DNA from: Picosynechococcus sp. PCC 7117
GTDB lineage: Bacteria > Cyanobacteriota > Cyanobacteriia > Cyanobacteriales > MRBY01
Assembly (NCBI RefSeq): GCF_001693275.1
Contig: NZ_CP016477.1
Location: forward strand, 2,418,001 to 2,482,000
Length of the DNA stretch: 64,000 bases
Direction: 5' to 3'
Shown here: positions 18,751-28,945 of the stretch, piece by piece
Position numbering within the stretch: position 1 is the first letter of the stretch
How the letters are laid out: every line of letters starts with the position of its first letter
The notes under the pieces: model-generated
The model's input: only the letters and a program-made list of their open reading frames with translations
Told to the model about the DNA's origin: nothing
The model's database searches: none
Made by a program: the position numbers and the translations under genes

Positions 18751-19589
18751 AACAGTTACTCAATCTTCTGATCCCCGAACCCAAAAAAGCCCAAGTGGGC
18801 CTCCCCCGTCGCCGTAAAAAAAGCAAAGTCAAAATCAAAACCGCCGCTGAAATTGCGATTATGCGGCAATCGGCGCGGATTGTCGCCACCGTCCTTAAGG
18901 AAATGAGTGAGATCATCAAGCCGGGGATGACGACCCTCGAAGTGGATGCCTATGCCGAACAGCGGATCCGCGAAATGGGCGCGACACCGAGCTTTAAAGG
19001 CTACTACGGTTTTCCCGGTTCGATCTGTATCTCGATCAACGATGAAGTTGTCCATGGCATTCCCCGGGCCGATAAACGCATCCACCAAGGGGATATCGTC
19101 AAAGTCGATACGGGGGCCTTCTTCAATGGCTACCATGGCGATTCTTGTATTACCGTCGGCGTTGGCAAAAAGATTAAACCAGAGGCCAAACGGCTAATGC
19201 AGGCAGCCGAAGAAGCGCTCTACAAAGGCATTGAGCAGGTAAAAGCAGGCAATACGCTCCTGGATATTGCCGGGGCCGTGGAAGACCATGTGCACAGCTA
19301 CGGTTACCAGGTGGTGGAAGATTTTACAGGCCATGGGGTCGGCCAAGCGCTCCATGAGGAGCCATCGGTGTTTAACTTCCGTACCCGTGACCTGCCCAAT
19401 GTCATCCTAGAAGCGGGCATGGTGTTGGCGATCGAACCGATTGTCAATGCTAAAACCAAGGAAACCATTACCCTCGAAGACAAATGGACGGTGATTACCC
19501 CCGATAAGTCCCTGTCGGCCCAGTTTGAACATACGGTGCTGGTGACGGAAACGGGCTACGAAATCCTCACGGATCGCGATCTGGTGTAA
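18747..19589 (+). CDS. map: Methionine aminopeptidase, type I
   Basis: Removes the N-terminal Met from nascent proteins, downstream of deformylase. The 280-residue protein has a basic N-terminal extension ([11 protein letters not shown]) and the pita-bread fold. Metal ligands can be seen in [16 protein letters not shown] (Asp, Asp), the His of TGHGVG, the Glu of AIEPI, and the Glu of [20 protein letters not shown] is also conserved. The likely start is a TTG that overlaps the preceding stop in TTGA, implying translational coupling; the next in-frame ATG (MRQSARIV) would delete a conserved helix. Cyanobacteria often have several map paralogues; this type has the extended N-terminus. Confidence 0.9.
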   Translation: MKQLLNLLIPEPKKAQVGLPRRRKKSKVKIKTAAEIAIMRQSARIVATVLKEMSEIIKPGMTTLEVDAYAEQRIREMGATPSFKGYYGFPGSICISINDEVVHGIPRADKRIHQGDIVKVDTGAFFNGYHGDSCITVGVGKKIKPEAKRLMQAAEEALYKGIEQVKAGNTLLDIAGAVEDHVHSYGYQVVEDFTGHGVGQALHEEPSVFNFRTRDLPNVILEAGMVLAIEPIVNAKTKETITLEDKWTVITPDKSLSAQFEHTVLVTETGYEILTDRDLV

Positions 19590-19647
19590 TTACCCAAAAA
19601 GCGAAAAAACTCAATACAATGGGCGGCAATGTGTGTGGAATGTTGGT

Positions 19648-20970
19648 ATGTTTTTTCCCTTCTTTATTGCCCAAGCGCCGCCCCCAGTTGAAATTGTCCG
19701 TCCCCAGGAAGTACGAGTTTTACCAGGGCAGTTAGACCAAATCCCTGTGTTTAATAGCAACAGCCCAGAAAAGGTGTTGGGGGAAGGAATTCTGCTGTCC
19801 ACATTTCCCGCCACTGGCAAAACCCATCCAGATGCCCACCTAGATTTTTCTTTTTCGGGACGGTTTGATCTGTTTGCCCACCACGTCGCCCAGGGTTCCC
19901 CGGAGGATCTACGCAGTCTGCACATTGGGGCGATCGCCTACAATCCGAGCGATCAACCCGTTACCCTTTATTTTCTCAATGGAGCCAGTTATTTAAGTCA
20001 ACCGGATGCCCCTTTTATTGCCCTTGATCCCCAAGTGCCGAATCCGAGGGGGAATGTTTACGCCGGGCCGGGCAGTCGGGTAATGGATAATCTGCTGCGC
20101 CGTCGTCTCCAGGAACAGTTTCCGAAGCAGTTGACCATCGCCCCCCAGAGCTACCAGATGATTTTTGATCTGCCGATTCCGGTGCGGGAATTGGAACCGC
20201 CCCTCAATGGTCGCTCGACCTACCTGGAGTTAACCAGCACTGGCCCCGTGTATGTGGCGAGTTTAGCCCTCTTTGAAAAACCCGATGGTCAAGGTGATTT
20301 CCGGCCTCCCACCCTGGCAGAATGGCAAGCGCTCTTAGAAATGGGGGAACTCTCTAGCCCCCGCGATCGCCCTCCCTCCGTTCCCGGTGCTCCAGGGGGA
20401 CTAATCTATGGTCGGGTGGCTGGCGTTTCTGAAGGCAGCACTTGGAAAACCCAAATTTATGACAGTCCCACCTGGGATCTCACGATTCCTGCCCCAGGGG
20501 AAGCCTTTTCCTATGGCATTAGCACCCTCGTCGGCGGCACCCATGGCACGGGCCAGATCCAAACGGCAGAAATGTTGCGTCGCTATCCTGATACCGCCTA
20601 TGCTGCTCACGGCAACTATGGGGTGCTCTACGATTTGACCCTGCCCCTCCACAATCCCACCGAGGCAACCCAAACCGTGGCGATCGCCCTTGAAACTCCT
20701 ATCAAACAAGATGCCACCGACGAGGCTTTGCGCTTTTTTGATCCCCTGCCGACGGCGACCTTTTTCCGGGGGCCAGTGCGGGTCAACTACAAAGACGATA
20801 CGGGCCGCTTGCGTACCGATTATTTCCACCTCGTGCAAAAGCGTGGCCAAGCCGGAGAACCCCTCGTCACCTTGGAAATGCCCCCAGGCGATCGCCGTTT
20901 AGTGAATATCCAACTGCGCTATCCTCCCGATGCCACACCGCCCCAGGTATTAACTGTTAAAACAGAATAG
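19648..20970 (+). CDS. DUF3370-family protein, likely exported
   Basis: The 440-residue protein matches the cyanobacterial DUF3370 family in my recall: an N-terminal IVRPQEVRVLPGQLDQIPVFNSNSPE-type block (core: RPQEVRVLPGQLD), GILLSTFPATGK, HIGAIAYNPSDQPVTLYFLNG, and a C-terminal GTHGTGQIQTAEML and NYGVLYDLTLPLHNP. The N-terminus is short and hydrophobic (MFFPFFIAQAPPP), suggesting export with cleavage near AQA. Function is unknown; such proteins may be periplasmic. I chose the ATG; a GTG five codons upstream (19633) is also possible. It is followed almost directly by the 3' end of corA on the other strand. HIP1 sites lie within it. Confidence 0.75.
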   Translation: MFFPFFIAQAPPPVEIVRPQEVRVLPGQLDQIPVFNSNSPEKVLGEGILLSTFPATGKTHPDAHLDFSFSGRFDLFAHHVAQGSPEDLRSLHIGAIAYNPSDQPVTLYFLNGASYLSQPDAPFIALDPQVPNPRGNVYAGPGSRVMDNLLRRRLQEQFPKQLTIAPQSYQMIFDLPIPVRELEPPLNGRSTYLELTSTGPVYVASLALFEKPDGQGDFRPPTLAEWQALLEMGELSSPRDRPPSVPGAPGGLIYGRVAGVSEGSTWKTQIYDSPTWDLTIPAPGEAFSYGISTLVGGTHGTGQIQTAEMLRRYPDTAYAAHGNYGVLYDLTLPLHNPTEATQTVAIALETPIKQDATDEALRFFDPLPTATFFRGPVRVNYKDDTGRLRTDYFHLVQKRGQAGEPLVTLEMPPGDRRLVNIQLRYPPDATPPQVLTVKTE

Positions 20971-20971
20971 T

Positions 20972-22132
20972 TTAATGAAAATTACTAATTTTGAGCCAGC
21001 CTTTACGTCGGAAAAAAAGGAGTAAATAACTGGTGATCGCCCCCATAATTCCCAAACAAAAAAGATAACCCAGTGGCCAATTCAACTCTGGCATATTCCA
21101 GGGTGACTTTTCAGTATTGAAATTCATCCCATAAATCCCAGCAATAAAAGTCAAGGGAATAAAAATCGTCGAAATCACCGTTAGCAGTTGCATCACTTCA
21201 TTCATGCGATTGCTCACTGCGGATAAATAAACATCCATTAGCCCAGACGCTAATTCTCGGTAGGTTTCGATCACATCAATGATCATCACTGTATGGTCAT
21301 AACAATCCCGAAGATAGCGCTTTACATCTTCCCTAACCAGTGGATGGCCGTCTCGAATTAACGTATTGAGAGCATCCCTTTGTGGCCAGATCGCCCGGCG
21401 TAAAGCTAATAATTCCCGCTTTATTTGATGGATTTCGGTCAGGGTTGCCGGGGTTGGGGCGACGACAACTTTGTCTTCTAAATCTTCAAGGCGATCGCCT
21501 AAGGTTTCAAGCACCGGAAAAAAACCGTCAATTACCGCATCCCAAAGGGCATAGGCCAAAAAATCGGCCCCCTGGTGCCGCATTAAACCCTGATTTAAAC
21601 TAAGGCGATCACGTATTCTCCCAAAACAATCCGCTTCAGACTCTTCCTGCACCGTCAAAAGATAATGCGCCGATAAAACTAAACTCACCTGCTCCAACCA
21701 AAAACCAGGATGATTCGGCTTGAGCATCACCATCTGAGTGATAATCAATAATTGATCCTGTTGTTCCTCTATTTTGGGCCGCTGAGGGACATTTGCAACA
21801 TCTTCTAAAATCAGTGGGTGTAACCGAAAAGTTTCTCCTATTGCCTGAAATGTATTTGCATCACTCACTCCCCCAATATCAATCCAAGAAACAGAGTCTG
21901 TTTGTAGATAAGGATGACATTTTTCTAGGGAAATATCGTCGATTTTCAAGTAATGATTATCATCATAATCGATTAAAGTAATCCGGGGCTGAGATACTTT
22001 TTGGGGAATCCGTAAAGTCCCTTGAATACTGCCAGGTGAATGATAAGAATAACTAAATAATTTTTGATTTTTCCTACTTGCCTGACTTGAAAAACGATAT
22101 TTCTTAAAGAGATTTTGATGCATATTTAGCAC
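20972..22132 (-). CDS. corA: CorA-family magnesium/cobalt transporter
   Basis: Pentameric channel for Mg2+ in the plasma membrane. The 386-residue protein has a long cytosolic domain (alpha/beta N-terminus, then helices including DAVIDGFFPVLETLGDRLEDLEDK) and two C-terminal membrane helices (about 320-375). The selectivity signature is YGMNFN between them, a form of the family's GMN. The last residues, FFRRKGWL, are basic as expected for the inside. The N-terminus may start at M1 or at M4 (MHQNL); neither has an obvious strong RBS. The gene's upstream end faces the terminator of chlN on the same strand. Zn2+ or Co2+ transport by a ZntB-like protein is an alternative. Confidence 0.9.
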   Translation of the reverse strand: MLNMHQNLFKKYRFSSQASRKNQKLFSYSYHSPGSIQGTLRIPQKVSQPRITLIDYDDNHYLKIDDISLEKCHPYLQTDSVSWIDIGGVSDANTFQAIGETFRLHPLILEDVANVPQRPKIEEQQDQLLIITQMVMLKPNHPGFWLEQVSLVLSAHYLLTVQEESEADCFGRIRDRLSLNQGLMRHQGADFLAYALWDAVIDGFFPVLETLGDRLEDLEDKVVVAPTPATLTEIHQIKRELLALRRAIWPQRDALNTLIRDGHPLVREDVKRYLRDCYDHTVMIIDVIETYRELASGLMDVYLSAVSNRMNEVMQLLTVISTIFIPLTFIAGIYGMNFNTEKSPWNMPELNWPLGYLFCLGIMGAITSYLLLFFRRKGWLKISNFH

Positions 22133-22154
22133 AACCGGAGCTATTTCAAGATAA

Positions 22155-22199
22155 AAAATAAAGGCGGGTTCACATTGATTGTGTTTACGCCTTTATTTT
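22155..22199 (-). terminator. Terminator after chlN (possibly bidirectional)
   Basis: A 12-pair stem, AAAATAAAGGCG (22155-22166) with CGCCTTTATTTT (22188-22199), encloses a loop that can form a small inner hairpin (CAC/GTG). Read on the minus strand the stem is followed by T-rich sequence. It lies 17 bases beyond the chlN stop, ahead of corA on the same strand. Confidence 0.75.
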
Positions 22200-22215
22200 G
22201 TCATCAACTATTGCA

Positions 22216-23664
<1,449 letters not shown>

Positions 23665-23751
23665 TTATGGAAATGGTGAATTAGAAATGGGGTGACACGA
23701 TTGTTGCTCAGGGAATGCCCCCCAAAGAAATGAAGGGCAAACGGTGAGAAA

Positions 23752-24105
23752 TTATTCGGTGGGTAAAACGGTTGGACTTGGGGGCGTAATCATTGGCTTT
23801 GCGGCCGCTCCTTTTTCCTCTAGGTTTCGGAGTTCCAAGAGTGGGTCAAAGTTTAGCCCTAAAACATCAACAATCGTGTCAAAATTCGCTTCAACTAAAG
23901 AAAACAGATAAAGACTTTCGGCGAGGCGGGGTTCCTTGGCGCTGATGGCACCGAGAATCACGGAACCTTGGGGGCGTCGGCCACCGTCGGGGGTCGCCAC
24001 AGATTCGCCGCGATCCATCAGGATATTTAGCCAGTCTTGGTTATTTTCAAAATAATCTAGCCATTTGGTTTTGATGCTGGGTTTAATTTGCTCGAAAAAG
24101 CTCAC
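23752..24105 (-). CDS. DUF5331-family protein between chlL and chlN
   Basis: A 117-residue soluble protein, mostly helical at the start: SFFEQIKPSIKTKWLDYFE, then a basic-Pro loop with DGGRRPQGSVILGAI, a helical ESLYLFSLVEANFD region, and a disordered Pro/Thr tail. I choose the GTG start because AGGAG stands ten bases before it (the CTCCT at 24116-24120 on the plus strand). The longer frame from 24150 contains the RBS inside it, so it is unlikely. The gene sits between chlL and chlN on the same strand. A family labelled DUF5331 is known at this position in cyanobacteria. A helper or regulator of the reductase is a plausible but untested role. Confidence 0.78.
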   Translation of the reverse strand: MSFFEQIKPSIKTKWLDYFENNQDWLNILMDRGESVATPDGGRRPQGSVILGAISAKEPRLAESLYLFSLVEANFDTIVDVLGLNFDPLLELRNLEEKGAAAKPMITPPSPTVLPTE

Positions 24106-24288
24106 AATATTTACTCTCCTCGTAAATCCACTGCAAGGGTTGTTTGACATTGGCGATCGCCTTTTTTGATCATTAGTGCCGTTTAGGGCGATCGCCTCTA
24201 TTTTGAAGCAAAATTTAACCCATGAGGATGATCCAGGTGAACGATTGTCGGATCAGCGATTTCGAGACCAAGCCCAGCATCCTCTGGC

Positions 24289-25155
24289 CTAGACCATCAT
24301 CAGATCCAGCTCATCCTCCTGGGTCTTTTCGACGGGCGGATTGAGATAATAATCCGAAAGCAAACTAAACAATTCCCGATCCGAAGCTTCGCTGGGCACA
24401 ACTCCCTCTGGAGCCGCTAAGACTTGATCAGCAATATTGAGATAAAAATCACAGACATAATCCAACATCGAGTCCCCTTCTGCCATCTCAAAGAGGGTCT
24501 TTCCCTTCACCCGCGACACCCGGATATCTTCGATGAGGGGCAACACTTCCAGCACAGGCATCGGCACATGGCTCACATATTTTTCGATCAAATCCCGCTT
24601 CGAGGTGCGGTTCCCAATTAAACCAGCCAGCCGGAGGGGGTGCGTCCGGGCTTTTTCTCGCACAGAAGCCGCAATGCGATTCGCCGCAAACAACGCATCA
24701 AAGCCATTGTCCGTCACGATCAAACAGTAATCTGCGTAATTGAGTGGTGCCGCAAAGCCCCCACAAACTACGTCTCCCAACACATCGAACAAAATCACAT
24801 CGTATTCATCGAAGGCATTGAGTTCTTTGAGGAGTTTGACCGTTTCCCCGACCACATAACCACCGCAGCCTGCCCCAGCCGGAGGTCCGCCTGCTTCCAC
24901 GCAATCGACGCCGCCATAGCCTTTGTAAATTACATCTTCTGGCCAAATGTCTTCGTAGTGAAAATCTTTTTCCTGGAGAGTATCGATGATCGTCGGGATC
25001 AAAAAGCCCGTCAAAGTGAAGGTGCTGTCGTGCTTGGGGTCACAGCCAATTTGGAGAACCTTTTTACCGCGTTTGGCGAGGGCGACGGAAATATTACAAC
25101 TGGTGGTAGATTTGCCGATGCCACCTTTGCCGTAAACCGCGAGGGTCATTGTCAT
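24289..25155 (-). CDS. chlL: Dark-operative protochlorophyllide reductase ATP-binding subunit L
   Basis: NifH-like homodimeric Fe protein that hydrolyses ATP and passes electrons to ChlN-ChlB. The 288-residue protein has the P-loop [14 protein letters not shown] (about 8-21), the switch segment [12 protein letters not shown] with a cluster Cys, and the second cluster Cys in [16 protein letters not shown]. It ends with an acidic tail after the conserved SDYYLNPP. Start is the ATG of [12 protein letters not shown], preceded by AGGAGCACG. A 599-base AT-rich leader precedes it. Downstream on the same strand come the DUF5331 gene and chlN, with 180- and 115-base gaps, so they are probably one regulon and perhaps one transcript. 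Confidence 0.96.
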   Translation of the reverse strand: MTMTLAVYGKGGIGKSTTSCNISVALAKRGKKVLQIGCDPKHDSTFTLTGFLIPTIIDTLQEKDFHYEDIWPEDVIYKGYGGVDCVEAGGPPAGAGCGGYVVGETVKLLKELNAFDEYDVILFDVLGDVVCGGFAAPLNYADYCLIVTDNGFDALFAANRIAASVREKARTHPLRLAGLIGNRTSKRDLIEKYVSHVPMPVLEVLPLIEDIRVSRVKGKTLFEMAEGDSMLDYVCDFYLNIADQVLAAPEGVVPSEASDRELFSLLSDYYLNPPVEKTQEDELDLMMV

Positions 25156-25754
25156 GGGATTGCGTGCTCCTAAAAAATTCCGTTAGCTGCATTATTGGCA
25201 ATCCTTGGGGGAATGGAAAGGTGCAACGGTTTGGGATCTAGCATTCAAACAGACTTATAGAGACTTGGAAGCTTTTATAGACATTCAAAATTTTAAAAAT
25301 CAGTAAAAATCTCTAAATATTTTACAAAGATAATATTTATGTCTTTAGTTTATATAAATAAAGACAATACACAAAAAATAGATTTACAAATAAACCTGAG
25401 TATAAATGCGGGTTCTATCCAAAAAGGCGATCGCCAAATTTGATGCCCCCACATAATCCCCGCAGTAGGCCAACAGCCCTCCATAGACGAAAGCCAGCTT
25501 CTGTCTTTTGTAAAATCTGAGATTCAAAACAATGTTTGTGGCAACGATCCTTCTGGGCTACCCTAGGCATTTGCTAACGAAACGTAAATTTTTTGCTGTT
25601 TGATACAAAACGCAACCTTGCCGAAGATTAGGCAATAAAAAAGACGACCACCTCACAGGGCAGAACGTCTATCTCACTGGACGGCGATCGCCTGATGCAG
25701 ATGTCATACAGCACTCAGTTACCGTCATGTTGAAACTTGCAAGGCAAAAAAAAT
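25156..25754. other. Long AT-rich intergenic region between chlL and def
   Basis: This 599-base stretch lies upstream of chlL and downstream of def (both minus strand). From about 25245 to 25400 it is strongly AT-rich, with the related strings TATAGAGAC and TATAGACAT about 20 bases apart (25256 and 25276), and could hold the chlL promoter. A HIP1 site lies near 25426 and another near 25683. At 25642-25670 a weak AGACG/CGTCT hairpin followed on the minus strand by a T run may end def transcription. I see no tRNA or clear coding sequence. Confidence 0.4.
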
Positions 25755-26318
25755 TTAAGCGATGCGCTGTACCGATTTCAGGGCAAATCCCCGTTGTTTT
25801 AATTGGCTACTGAGGGCAATTTCATTTTCGACGCGATCGACGAACATCACCCCATCGAGATGGTCAATTTCATGCTGAATCACCCGGGACAACAGCCCAG
25901 AAGCTTTAATTCTTTTGGGTTTGCCCTGCTCATCCCGATAGCTCACTTCAATTTCGTCCGGGCGGATCACCCCAAGGTAAACCCCTGGAATGCTCAGGCA
26001 ACCCTCTTCCATAGAACAAAGCTGTTTACCTGTTTTTTTAATTTCAGGGTTGATTAAAACCAGTGGTGCATTGGCCGGATTTTCTGGATCGGTATCAATG
26101 ACAATGATGCGTTTGTTAACACCAACTTGGGGCGCAGCCAGACCGATTCCCTGGGAAGAATACATGGTTTGCAGCATTTCCTTCGCCAGGGTGCGGATTT
26201 CGTCATCCACTTTGGCGATGCGTTTTGCTTTTTGGCGTAGCACTTTGTCGCCGAGGTAATGGAGTTCTAAGGGAGGAGTATCTTGCTTCCCTTTTTCGAC
26301 AGATATACCAACAGTCAT
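25755..26318 (-). CDS. def: Peptide deformylase
   Basis: Removes the formyl group from the N-terminal fMet of nascent proteins, using Fe2+ or Zn2+. The 187-residue protein has all three family motifs: GIGLAAPQVG (motif 1), EEGCLSIPG (motif 2, metal Cys) and QHEIDHLDG (motif 3, two metal His and the catalytic Glu). The N-terminal 20 residues are an extension, commonly seen in cyanobacterial and plastid-type enzymes. Together with map (18.7 kb) it covers both steps of N-terminal Met processing, although the two genes are not linked. Start ATG MTVGIS is preceded by AAAACTTTAGAAAATTT with no clear RBS. Confidence 0.96.
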   Translation of the reverse strand: MTVGISVEKGKQDTPPLELHYLGDKVLRQKAKRIAKVDDEIRTLAKEMLQTMYSSQGIGLAAPQVGVNKRIIVIDTDPENPANAPLVLINPEIKKTGKQLCSMEEGCLSIPGVYLGVIRPDEIEVSYRDEQGKPKRIKASGLLSRVIQHEIDHLDGVMFVDRVENEIALSSQLKQRGFALKSVQRIA

Positions 26319-26390
26319 AAATTTTCTAAAGTTTTAGGGTAACGACAATTTTTCTTGATATCATGTGCTTCCATTTTAACAAGGATTCCT

Positions 26391-26795
26391 ATGGCTTCCT
26401 GTAATTGGCGGATTGCGGAGTTACCCGGCCTGAGCAAAGAACAACAGACCCAACTCGCCGCCCAAGGGATTCGCACCACCCATCAGCTTTTGTTAGCTAC
26501 TCGCACATCCCAGGCAAAACAACAGTTAGCCCGTCGCCTCAAAATTCATCCCAATTACGTTTTGAAATGGGTGGCCCTGGCGGATTTGGCGAGAGTACCG
26601 AGTATTGGCACACAATATTGCGGCCTAGTATTGCACAGTGGCGTGGCATCGGTAAATCAGCTCGCCCAAACACCCTTTTCGCGACTCCACCAAAATATTA
26701 TGAAGTTACAGGTGGCGAACCTCCAGCGCAAGGATTTGGCGCCGCCCCTGGGGTTGGTCAAGCAATGGGTGACAGAAGCACGACAGTTCCTCTAG
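26391..26795 (+). CDS. DUF4332-family helix-hairpin-helix protein
   Basis: A 134-residue protein. The layout of two repeats (IAELPGLSKEQQTQLAAQGIRTTHQLLLAT, seen as ELPGLSKEQQTQLAAQGI; then LADLARVPSIGTQYCGLVLHSGV) is that of DUF4332, a helix-hairpin-helix fold often tied to nucleic-acid binding. The first hairpin LPGLS and the second VPSIG each carry the turn glycine. Start at the ATG of MASCNW with upstream AAGGATTCCT as a partial RBS; the frame is open further upstream without conservation. It is divergent from def (72 bases between starts). A structural or DNA-associated role is possible; nothing in the neighbourhood settles it. Confidence 0.78.
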   Translation: MASCNWRIAELPGLSKEQQTQLAAQGIRTTHQLLLATRTSQAKQQLARRLKIHPNYVLKWVALADLARVPSIGTQYCGLVLHSGVASVNQLAQTPFSRLHQNIMKLQVANLQRKDLAPPLGLVKQWVTEARQFL

Positions 26796-26889
26796 GCATT
26801 GGACTAGGGCTTTGCTCTGGGAGGGAAAACACTGTAACCCAGAATCATTAAGCCTTGTGTGTTCTTAATCGGGTTTTAACGACAAAGGG

Positions 26890-27126
26890 TTGAAATCCCC
26901 GCCCCTTGGGGCGTAATTAATGCTCTATAATCATAAATCATATCGTTGACACGGCAACGGATAGCGAAAACCAAGCTAAATACATACAAAGTATTTTTTG
27001 TAACCGTGATTTTTGTCCTCGGGAACCGGGGAGTCCGCCTATCGCCAGAATATAAGACTCGCTATTCCTCGGAATAGAAAGCTGTTCTTTGGGTAGGAAG
27101 CCCCGCTGCTTGCGGCGGGGTAGTTC
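26890..27126 (+). mobile_element. Relict of an IS200/IS605-type element with omega-RNA-like right end
   Basis: About 237 bases with the end structures of a TnpB-type element but no transposase gene. The left end has CGCCCC-TT-GGGGCG (26900-26913). The right end has hairpin CTATTCC-TC-GGAATAG (27062-27077) and then CCCCGCTG-CTTG-CGGCGGGG (27101-27120, one wobble) leading to TAGTTCAC, the sort of end that TnpB omega-RNAs use. Between them lies AT-rich sequence with stop codons in every frame. The left boundary is approximate. It sits in the 379-base gap before the CHAD gene, and the right end is 49 bases from its ATG. A non-autonomous MITE derived from such an IS is the likely origin. Confidence 0.6.
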
Positions 27127-27174
27127 ACAATTGCACCTCTTAAGATCGAAGTGGTGAGATTGATTTGGGCATAA

Positions 27175-28149
27175 ATGATGCAGCCACCCCAAACACAAAG
27201 TTTTGGCGATTGGGCACATAAGGCGATCGCCAAGCATTACAAAAAAATCCTCAGCCACGAAGCGGGGGTTTTAGCCGACCGTGATCCGGAAGAATTGCAC
27301 CAAATGCGGGTGGGGATGCGACGCTTGCGGAGTGTGTTGTTAGGGTTTGCCCCTGTCCTGGTTTTACCGGAGGCTTTGACCCCGAAACAGGTGGGCCGTT
27401 ATGGTCGGGTTCTGGGGAAGTTGCGGGATGTGGATGTGATGACTCTGACTTTTCGGGAGCGATATCTGCCCCAACTGCCGACCGTTGAAGTCACAATTCT
27501 CGAAATTGCCCTCAAAAAATTAGCCAAGCGTCGTCAAAAACAACTGACTAAGGTGCGGAAATTTCTCAACTCGGCCCGTTATGGGGAATTCAAAGGGGCG
27601 ACCCAGGCTTGGTTGGATCAACCCCAATATCAGGCGATCGCCTCGGTGGATATTCAGCTGATCTTGCCGGATTTACTCTTGCCCCAACTCAGCGAACTGT
27701 TGCTCCATCCCGGTTGGTGGGTCGGTTATAGTCCGAAGAAGCTCTCGAAAAAACAATTAGAAACACTTTTTGCAACCGACAGCCCAATTCTCCATGACCT
27801 CCGCAAGGCCGCCAAGCGATCGCGCTATACCATGGAAATTTTTGCGCCTTTTTATGGCGAAGATTATGCCGGTCAGCTCCAGGCGATTAAGAAAGTCCAA
27901 ACCCTCATCGGTTTGCTCCAGGATGATGCAGTACTACAAACATTTTTAGAAAAAGCCCTCGGTAAAACGTTCGATCAGGAGTTGCCTACCCTCTGTCAAA
28001 TTTTCCACGATAATCGCCACCAAACTTGGCACCAGTGGACAAAACTCCAGCACCAATTTCTCGATGCCGAATACCGCTATCAACTACACCAAACCCTCTG
28101 CCAACCGGAGCCTAGGCCACCCGTCGCTCAAAAATCAACGTCGAACTAA
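27175..28149 (+). CDS. CHAD-domain protein
   Basis: A 324-residue helical protein. CHAD domains bind polyphosphate through conserved His, Arg and Lys residues, visible here as ELHQMRVGMRRLRSVL near residue 40, GKLRDVDV, RRQKQLTKVRKF, and LHDLRKAAKRSRYTME in the second half. This is a stand-alone CHAD, without the CYTH (ThTPase) domain it is often fused to. Polyphosphate-granule association is the known theme for the family; no polyphosphate gene is nearby. The two starts, ATG at 27175 and 27178, are equivalent. The 3' end overlaps the oppositely oriented DUF3598 gene by 38 bases. Confidence 0.87.
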   Translation: MMQPPQTQSFGDWAHKAIAKHYKKILSHEAGVLADRDPEELHQMRVGMRRLRSVLLGFAPVLVLPEALTPKQVGRYGRVLGKLRDVDVMTLTFRERYLPQLPTVEVTILEIALKKLAKRRQKQLTKVRKFLNSARYGEFKGATQAWLDQPQYQAIASVDIQLILPDLLLPQLSELLLHPGWWVGYSPKKLSKKQLETLFATDSPILHDLRKAAKRSRYTMEIFAPFYGEDYAGQLQAIKKVQTLIGLLQDDAVLQTFLEKALGKTFDQELPTLCQIFHDNRHQTWHQWTKLQHQFLDAEYRYQLHQTLCQPEPRPPVAQKSTSN

Positions 28150-28945
28150 CCCATTCACCCCGGTCATTGTAATTGCGCATGATCCGTTGTCGTTCGTTGT
28201 CGCTGACGAGCCAACCTGCTTCCACAAAAAAAGCTTGCCGCTGGGCCAATTGGGGCGGCACATTCATCGAAGTCCCATCGGGTAATAGCACCAGATTGCG
28301 GGGCGTCCTGCCTTCCGTAAAATGAATTGTGTTGCCTTGGATCTGTCCTTTGGAGGCGATGGTTTGGTGTTCTAATTCGAGGGTCTGGTGGAGATAATCG
28401 CCTTCTTTGCTGAGGGTTAAGCGGCTCTGGTGCACCTTGGGGGGATCAAGGTCGGGGGTGTAAACGTGGTATTCCGCTTCCCAGGTACCCAAAAGTTGTT
28501 CCACAGTCAGTGGTGGTCGTTCCTGGGCATTGCTTCCCTCGCGAAATTCTCGGATAAAGACCAATTTATTGAAGGTAAAGGCATCGCCATACATTTGCAC
28601 CATCCGCATCCGGCGATCGCCTTTGATAAATCCATATTCGGCGATAAACGATGAGATGGACGAGAGACACATGGAACCTTTCGAGAAAGAGCCCGTATCG
28701 AAAAACATCGTGTGCCGCCCCAATCCGGTAAACTCCTGGGACATATTGCTGGTGGGTTCGCTGTCATAGCCGCCATTTTCAAAGCGCCGCAGGGTAAACA
28801 GCACCTTATCCCGGTTCCCGTCGATGAGTGATAGGGTCAAAATAGAGGGGACTTCCGTAGTGATCTCGCCATCTAGATTGACCCCCGCAAAGGAACCGCG
28901 CCAGTTCCCCAGATTTTTTAGAAAATTTTCCCACTGACTGGCCAT
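28112..28945 (-). CDS. DUF3598-family lipocalin-like protein
   Basis: A 277-residue soluble protein with two related beta-rich halves. N-terminal marks are WENFLKNLGNWRGSFAG and, later, GYDSEPTSNMSQEFTGLGRHTMFFDTGSFSKG (noted as TSNMSQEF and FFDTGSFSKGS). The second half has LLGTWEAEYHVYTPD and ends with WVSSTLIFERRV. These recall the DUF3598/lipocalin-like family in cyanobacteria, distant kin of CpcS-type bilin lyases that also form calycin barrels. Start: the ATG of MASQWENF, with AGGGAAAC upstream; the longer N-terminus is not conserved. The 38-base convergent overlap with the CHAD gene is unusual. Ligand unknown. Confidence 0.78.
   Translation of the reverse strand: MASQWENFLKNLGNWRGSFAGVNLDGEITTEVPSILTLSLIDGNRDKVLFTLRRFENGGYDSEPTSNMSQEFTGLGRHTMFFDTGSFSKGSMCLSSISSFIAEYGFIKGDRRMRMVQMYGDAFTFNKLVFIREFREGSNAQERPPLTVEQLLGTWEAEYHVYTPDLDPPKVHQSRLTLSKEGDYLHQTLELEHQTIASKGQIQGNTIHFTEGRTPRNLVLLPDGTSMNVPPQLAQRQAFFVEAGWLVSDNERQRIMRNYNDRGEWVSSTLIFERRVA

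Noticed and set aside
26938-27258. Minus-strand 106-codon frame across the IS-like relict and the CHAD start
   Set aside because: It crosses two hairpins and the start of a better-supported gene; the composition is not protein-like.
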